Origin: Nonomuraea sp. PA05
GTDB taxonomy: Bacteria; Actinomycetota; Actinomycetes; Streptosporangiales; Streptosporangiaceae
Length of the DNA stretch: 64,000 nucleotides
Direction of reading: 5' to 3'
NCBI RefSeq assembly: GCF_008086045.1
Contig: NZ_VSEY01000014.1
Span: 186,001-250,000, forward strand
Part shown: in pieces, positions 59,665-64,000 of the stretch
Layout of the letters: every line of letters starts with the position of its first letter
How positions within the stretch are numbered: position 1 is the stretch's first letter
Position numbers and translations under genes: made by a program
The notes under the pieces: generated by a model
Database searches by the model: none
What the model was told of the DNA's origin: nothing
The model's input: the letters and a program-made list of their open reading frames with translations, nothing else

Positions 59665-60816
59665 ATGACTGACATCAAGGCCGCGCTGCGGTCGCAGCGC
59701 ATCGAGACGCCGTCCTGGGCCTACGGCAACAGCGGCACGCGGTTCAAGGTGTTCGCCCAGCAGGGCGTGCCGCGCGACCCGTACGAGAAGCTGGCCGACG
59801 CCGCCCAGGTGCACGCCTACACCGGCATCGCCCCGACGGTCGCCCTGCACATCCCGTGGGACAAGGTGGACGACTACGCCGACCTGGCCCGCCACGCCGG
59901 CGAGGCGGGTGTGCGGATCGGCGCGATCAACTCCAACGTGTTCCAGGACGACGACTACAAGCTGGGCAGCGTCACCCACCCCGACGCGCGGGTCCGCCGC
60001 AAGGCCACCGACCACCTGCTCGAGTGCGTGGACATCATGGACGCCACCGGCTCCGACACCCTCAAGCTGTGGTTCTCCGACGGCATCAACTACCCGGGCC
60101 AGGACGACATCAGGGCGCGCCAGGACCGGCTGGCCGAGTCCCTCGCGGAGGTCTACGACCGGCTCGGCGAGGGCCAGCGCTTCCTGCTGGAGTACAAGCT
60201 GTTCGAGCCGGCCTTCTACGCCACCGACGTGCCCGACTGGGGCACCGCGTACGCGCACTGCGTCAAGCTCGGCCCCAAGGCGCAGGTCGTCGTGGACACC
60301 GGCCATCACGCGCCGGGCACCAACATCGAGTTCATCGTGGCGTTCCTGCTGCGCGAGGGCAAGCTCGGCGGCTTCGACTTCAACTCCCGCTTCTACGCCG
60401 ACGACGACCTGATGGTCGGCGCGGCCGACCCGTTCCAGCTCTTCCGCATCATGTACGAGGTCATCAGGGGCGGCGGGTTCACCGACGAGGTCGCGTTCAT
60501 GCTCGACCAGTGCCACAACATCGAGCCCAAGATCCCGGGCCAGATCCGTTCGGTGATGAACGTGCAGGAGGCCACCGCCAAGGCGCTGCTCGTGGACCGC
60601 GACGCGCTGAGCGCCGCGCAGAACGAGGGCGACGTGCTGGGCGCCAACGCCGTGCTGATGGACGCCTACAACACCGACGTGCGGCCGCTGCTCGCCGAGC
60701 TGCGCGAGGAGCAGGGCCTGGCGCCCGACCCGATGGCGGCCTACGCCAAGTCCGGATACTTCGAGAAGATCGCCGCCGAGCGTGTCGGCGGCCAGCAGGC
60801 CGGCTGGGGGGCCTGA
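59665..60816 (+). CDS. rhaI: L-rhamnose isomerase
   Basis: 383-aa TIM-barrel isomerase of the non-enteric RhaI type, converting L-rhamnose to L-rhamnulose. Metal-binding stretches include LLEYKLFEPAFYATDVPDWG, VVVDTGHHAPGTNIEF and GGFDFNSRFYADDDLMVGA. It begins 10 bp after rhaM with GGGGAG before the ATG. Its product is the substrate of RhaB, whose gene lies in the divergent operon of the same regulon. Confidence 0.94.
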   Translation: MTDIKAALRSQRIETPSWAYGNSGTRFKVFAQQGVPRDPYEKLADAAQVHAYTGIAPTVALHIPWDKVDDYADLARHAGEAGVRIGAINSNVFQDDDYKLGSVTHPDARVRRKATDHLLECVDIMDATGSDTLKLWFSDGINYPGQDDIRARQDRLAESLAEVYDRLGEGQRFLLEYKLFEPAFYATDVPDWGTAYAHCVKLGPKAQVVVDTGHHAPGTNIEFIVAFLLREGKLGGFDFNSRFYADDDLMVGAADPFQLFRIMYEVIRGGGFTDEVAFMLDQCHNIEPKIPGQIRSVMNVQEATAKALLVDRDALSAAQNEGDVLGANAVLMDAYNTDVRPLLAELREEQGLAPDPMAAYAKSGYFEKIAAERVGGQQAGWGA

Positions 60817-60822
60817 ACCATC

Positions 60823-62865
60823 ATGTCCAACGTCATCAACGAACTCCTCGAACGCTCCCACCGCCTGGGCGCCGACCCGCGCAACACCAACTATGCGGGC
60901 GGCAACACCTCGGCCAAGGGCAGCGAGGCCGACCCCGTCACGGGGGAGGACGTCGAGCTGCTGTGGGTCAAGGGCTCCGGCGGCGACCTCGGCACGCTGA
61001 AGCAGGCCGGCCTCGCCGTGCTCCGCCTCGACCGGCTGCGGGCGCTCAAGGGCGTCTACCCGGGCGTCGAGCGCGAGGACGAGATGGTCGCGGCCTTCGA
61101 CTACTGCCTGCACGGCAAGGGCGGCGCCGCGCCGTCCATCGACACCGCCATGCACGGCCTCGTCGAGGCCGGGCACGTCGACCACCTGCACCCCGACGCG
61201 GGCATCGCGATCGCCACCGCCGCCGACGGCGAGGAGCTGACCGGGCGCGTCTTCGGCGACAAGGTCGTGTGGGTGCCGTGGCGCAGGCCCGGCTTCCAGC
61301 TCGGCCTGGACATCGCCGCCATCAAGGAGGCGAACCCGCAGGCCATCGGCTGCGTCCTGGGCGGCCACGGCATCACGGCATGGGGCGACACGTCCGAGGA
61401 GTGCGAGGCCCGCTCGCTGGAGATCATCCGCACGGCGGAGGCGTACCTGGCCGAGCACGGCCGCCCCGACCCGTTCGGCGCCGTCGTGCACGACACGCTG
61501 GCCGAGGCGGAGCGGCACGAGCGGGCGGCGGCGCTGTTCCCGCTGATCCGCGGCCTGGCCTCCACCGACGTCCGCGTGGTCGGCCACTACACCGACACCC
61601 CCGAGGTGCTCGACTTCGTCTCCCGCGCCGAGCACCCGAGGCTCGCCGCGCTGGGCACGTCCTGCCCCGACCACTTCCTGCGCACCAAGGTCGCCCCGCT
61701 GGTGCTGGACCTGCCGCCGGACGCCCCGCTGGAGCAGGTCGCCGAGCGGCTGCGCGAGCTGCACGCCGCCTACCGCGCCGACTACACCGCCTACTACGAG
61801 CGGCACGCCACCCCCGACTCCCCGGCCATCCGCGGCGCGGACCCGGCGATCGTGCTGGTGCCGGGTGTCGGCATGTTCTCCTTCGGCAAGGACAAGCAGA
61901 CCGCGCGCGTGGCCGGCGAGTTCTACGTCAACGCCATCAACGTCATGCGCGGCGCCGAGTCCGTCTCCTCCTACGCCCCCATCCCCGAGTCGGAGAAGTT
62001 CCGCATCGAGTACTGGGAGCTGGAGGAGGCCAAGCTCCGCCGGATGCCCAAGCCCAAGCCTCTGGCCACCAGGATCGCGCTGGTGACGGGCGGCGGCTCG
62101 GGGATCGGCGCGGCCACCGCCCGGCGGCTGGCCGCCGAGGGCGCGTGCGTGATCGTGGCCGACCGCGACCTGGGCGCGGCGGAGAAGGTGGCTGCCGAGA
62201 TCGGCGCGAACGCCTACCGCGTCTCGGACGTGGCCGTGGCGGTCGGGGTGGACGTCACGTCGGAGGAGCAGATCACGGCCGCCGTACGCGCGGGCGTGCT
62301 CGCGTTCGGCGGCGTGGACCTGGTCGTCAACAACGCCGGCCTGTCGCTGTCGCGCGCGCTCCTGGAGACCACGCTGGCCGACTGGGACCTGCAGCACGAC
62401 GTGATGGCGCGCGGCTCGTTCCTGGTCTCCCGCGAGACGGCCAGGGTCATGATCGACCAGGCCATGGGCGGCGACATCGTCTACATCTCCTCCAAGAACG
62501 CGGTCTTCGCCGGCCCGAACAACGTCGCCTACGGCGCCGCCAAGGCCGACCAGGCCCACCAGGTGCGCCTGCTGGCGGCCGAGCTGGGCGCGCACGGCAT
62601 CAGGGTCAACGGCGTCAACCCGGACGGCGTCGTACGCGGCTCCGGCATCTTCGCCTCCGGCTGGGGCGCCAACCGCGCGGCCGTGTACGGGGTGGAGGAG
62701 GAGAAGCTGGGCGAGTTCTACGCCCAGCGGACCCTGCTCAAGCGCGAGGTCCTGCCCGAGCACGTGGCCAACGCGGTCTTCGCCCTCGCGGGCAGCGACC
62801 TGACCCACACCACGGGCCTGCACGTCCCGGTGGACGCGGGCGTGGCCGCCGCCTTCCTCCGTTAG
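60823..62865 (+). CDS. rhaD: Bifunctional rhamnulose-1-phosphate aldolase/lactaldehyde dehydrogenase
   Basis: 680-aa fusion. The N-terminal class II aldolase domain (about 1-420) shows NYAGGNTSAKG and the metal histidines of VDHLHPDAG and GGHGITAWG. The C-terminal SDR domain (about 425-680) shows TGGGSGIGAATARRL, NNAG and the YGAAK catalytic pair. It splits rhamnulose-1-phosphate into DHAP and L-lactaldehyde and acts on the aldehyde. It starts 6 bp after rhaI. Its stop codon directly abuts that of the convergent membrane-protein gene. Confidence 0.94.
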   Translation: MSNVINELLERSHRLGADPRNTNYAGGNTSAKGSEADPVTGEDVELLWVKGSGGDLGTLKQAGLAVLRLDRLRALKGVYPGVEREDEMVAAFDYCLHGKGGAAPSIDTAMHGLVEAGHVDHLHPDAGIAIATAADGEELTGRVFGDKVVWVPWRRPGFQLGLDIAAIKEANPQAIGCVLGGHGITAWGDTSEECEARSLEIIRTAEAYLAEHGRPDPFGAVVHDTLAEAERHERAAALFPLIRGLASTDVRVVGHYTDTPEVLDFVSRAEHPRLAALGTSCPDHFLRTKVAPLVLDLPPDAPLEQVAERLRELHAAYRADYTAYYERHATPDSPAIRGADPAIVLVPGVGMFSFGKDKQTARVAGEFYVNAINVMRGAESVSSYAPIPESEKFRIEYWELEEAKLRRMPKPKPLATRIALVTGGGSGIGAATARRLAAEGACVIVADRDLGAAEKVAAEIGANAYRVSDVAVAVGVDVTSEEQITAAVRAGVLAFGGVDLVVNNAGLSLSRALLETTLADWDLQHDVMARGSFLVSRETARVMIDQAMGGDIVYISSKNAVFAGPNNVAYGAAKADQAHQVRLLAAELGAHGIRVNGVNPDGVVRGSGIFASGWGANRAAVYGVEEEKLGEFYAQRTLLKREVLPEHVANAVFALAGSDLTHTTGLHVPVDAGVAAAFLR

Positions 62866-63402
62866 TCAGGAGTAGGCGGCCACCATCCCGGTGACCGTCA
62901 GCACGAATCCGGCCGCCGTGACCAGGACCCCTCCGGTCACGGCGGCCCGGCTGCGCACGCCCCGCCAGTACAGGAGCACGTACGGCAGGAAGCCCAGCCC
63001 GCCCAGCCCCACCCCTGGCAGCGCCAGGGCCGCCAGCACGCCCCTCGTCCCGGCCGGCGCCGCCCGGTCGCCCTCCGGCGTGAGCTGCGCCCGCGTCACG
63101 TCCCCCGCCGAGGAGTCGGGCGAGGCGGCCACCTCGACGGCCGGCTCCCCGCTGTCGGGCGTGAACCGGCCCCGGCAGTCGTAGCGTCCCTCGCCCAGGT
63201 CCTCGCACGAGAGCACGCGCAGCGTCCCCGGCGTTCCGGCCCGCCCCGTCGCCAGCTCCAGCTCGCCTGCCGCGAGGATCATCGGCGCCAGGCAGACCGA
63301 CAGCCACAGCAGCACGAGGACGGCCCGGCCCCACGGCCCGGGCCCGTTTTCAGGTGTACGTGGTGTTAATTCGGACAAGAATTCGGTCATGGCCGCCATC
63401 AT
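62866..63402 (-). CDS. Membrane protein of unknown function, three helices
   Basis: 178-aa protein. One N-terminal helix (VLVLLWLSVCLAPMILAAGEL), an extracytoplasmic domain of about 75 residues with two cysteines (LRVLSCEDLGEGRYDCRGRF, probably a disulfide), then two C-terminal helices (GVGLGGLGFLPYVLLYW and VLVTAAGFVLTVTGMVAA). No family recognised. ATG at 63402 follows a GGCGGGGG stretch; ATG at 63399 or 63390 is possible. Divergent from argC. Confidence 0.7.
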   Translation of the reverse strand: MMAAMTEFLSELTPRTPENGPGPWGRAVLVLLWLSVCLAPMILAAGELELATGRAGTPGTLRVLSCEDLGEGRYDCRGRFTPDSGEPAVEVAASPDSSAGDVTRAQLTPEGDRAAPAGTRGVLAALALPGVGLGGLGFLPYVLLYWRGVRSRAAVTGGVLVTAAGFVLTVTGMVAAYS

Positions 63403-63421
63403 GACGCCCCCGCCTTGCACC

Positions 63422-63435
63422 TCACCTGTAGGTGA
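63422..63435. promoter_or_regulatory. Perfect 14-base palindrome upstream of argC
   Basis: TCACCTGTAGGTGA (6-2-6), 20 bases upstream of the membrane-protein start and 117 bases before argC. Its form suggests a dimeric repressor site. The regulator is unknown. Confidence 0.45.
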
Positions 63436-63527
63436 CAAGTCTCACGATGCGGGCGTCAACCCTGCTCTGGCTTGCATGTTCATCCTCTAGAGTGCATCAT
63501 CTTCACAAGCAAGGTCATGAGTGTTGA

Positions 63528-63541
63528 TGCATAATCATGCA
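63528..63541. promoter_or_regulatory. ARG-box-like site before argC
   Basis: TGCATAATCATGCA is an inverted repeat with TGCAT/ATGCA arms, the core of ArgR-binding ARG boxes, ending 10 bases before the argC TTG. A weaker half (AGTGCATCAT at 63491-63500) lies one to two helical turns upstream. Confidence 0.65.
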
Positions 63542-63551
63542 GGGGGTCGCA

Positions 63552-64000
63552 TTGAGGGCAGCGGTCGCGGGAGCCAGCGGCTACGCGGGAGGGGAGCTGC
63601 TCCGCCTCCTTCTCGGGCACCCCGAATTCGAGATCGGCGCGCTCACCGCCGCCTCCAGCGCCGGCAGCCGGCTCGGCGCCCACCAGCCCCACCTGCCGCA
63701 GCTCGCCGGCCGCATCATCGAGGACACCACGGCCGACGCGCTCGCCGGCCATGACGTGGTCTTCCTGGCACTGCCGCACGGCCACTCCGGTGCCGTCGCC
63801 GCCCAGCTCGGCCCGGACACGGTGGTGGTCGACTGCGGAGCCGACCACCGGCTCTCCGACCCCGCCGCCTGGCAGGAGTTCTACGGCGGCGAGCACGCCG
63901 GCACCTGGCCCTACGGCCTGCCCGAGCTGCCCGGCCAGCGCGAGGTGCTCAAGGGCGCCAAGCGCATCGCCGTCCCCGGCTGCTACCCGACCTCCGTGCT
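63552..64000 (+). CDS. argC: N-acetyl-gamma-glutamyl-phosphate reductase (3' end outside window)
   Basis: First 149 residues of ArgC, the third step of arginine biosynthesis (NADPH reduction of N-acetylglutamyl phosphate). The Rossmann start is AVAGASGYAGGELLRLLLGHP, and the active-site cysteine is seen in VPGCYPTS just before the window ends. TTG at 63552 is the likely start, with AGGGGGT (63541-63547) upstream. The rest of the arg cluster presumably follows outside the window. Confidence 0.95.
   Translation, partial: MRAAVAGASGYAGGELLRLLLGHPEFEIGALTAASSAGSRLGAHQPHLPQLAGRIIEDTTADALAGHDVVFLALPHGHSGAVAAQLGPDTVVVDCGADHRLSDPAAWQEFYGGEHAGTWPYGLPELPGQREVLKGAKRIAVPGCYPTSV

Noticed and set aside
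59551..62823. 1090-aa open frame antisense to rhaI and rhaD
   Set aside because: Translation is Val/Gly/Arg-rich without motifs, while the plus-strand genes are unambiguous.
1..64000. Mobile elements, integrases, tRNA or rRNA genes
   Set aside because: No transposase, integrase, tRNA cloverleaf or rRNA-like sequence was recognised while reading both strands; faint ones could still be missed without a search.

Overview
The window is a high-GC, almost fully coding stretch typical of an actinomycete chromosome. Start codons are often GTG or TTG, 4-bp ATGA/GTGA overlaps are common, and there is a mycothiol-type DinB-fold protein. The gene content and the pheS-pheT ... argC order fit the Streptosporangiales (a Nonomuraea-like organism is my guess, not shown by the sequence). 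I see no tRNA, rRNA, insertion sequence, integrase or CRISPR array.

Layout. 1-4233 is core: the end of a sensor histidine kinase gene, then pheS-pheT. 4234-8800 is small accessory material: two tandem Uma2-family genes around an 82-aa ORF, a decayed metallophosphoesterase, an MFS exporter, and a SnoaL-like gene with a membrane-protein gene. 8799-13310 holds an acyl-CoA synthetase, a secreted GH10 xylanase (GH10-FnIII-CBM2) and a mycothiol-dependent-type enzyme. 13658-21020 is a mannoside locus: an ABC importer without its own ATPase, a ROK repressor and a GH38 alpha-mannosidase. 21160-27879 holds a VOC protein, an alpha/beta hydrolase lacking the nucleophile serine, a 1230-aa subtilisin-like protease, and a divergent TetR/SDR pair.

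27857-32775 is the most unusual block. It is a tightly coupled three-gene operon encoding a DUF559/Vsr-like nuclease, a winged-helix-like protein with a pentapeptide-repeat linker, and a 1072-aa protein with two ATPase modules, the second HerA-like. It looks like an undescribed nuclease/HerA-type defence or DNA-processing module.

33594-43326 is a peptidoglycan-recycling locus: a peptide/muropeptide ABC importer, MurQ, AnmK, a beta-lactamase-fold hydrolase, a dual ABC ATPase and a nitrilase, divergent from a MurR/RpiR regulator. 43323-48151 holds a secreted RTX-like protein, a sulfotransferase-sulfatase pair, a PGRP-type amidase and a degenerate Nudix protein. 48176-53338 is a cysteine-type formate dehydrogenase operon ending in a translationally coupled 37-aa membrane peptide. 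53401-62865 is an L-rhamnose regulon: rhaB and a LacI repressor, divergent from a Gfo/Idh/MocA oxidoreductase, then a GH42 beta-galactosidase, then rhaM-rhaI-rhaD. Five AAAACGT-core operator-like sites tie these units together. The window ends in core sequence with argC behind a probable ARG box.

The two core blocks that often lie close together in actinobacteria (pheST and argC) are separated here by about 59 kb of mostly catabolic, export and defence-like genes, so this interval looks like a variable accessory region.
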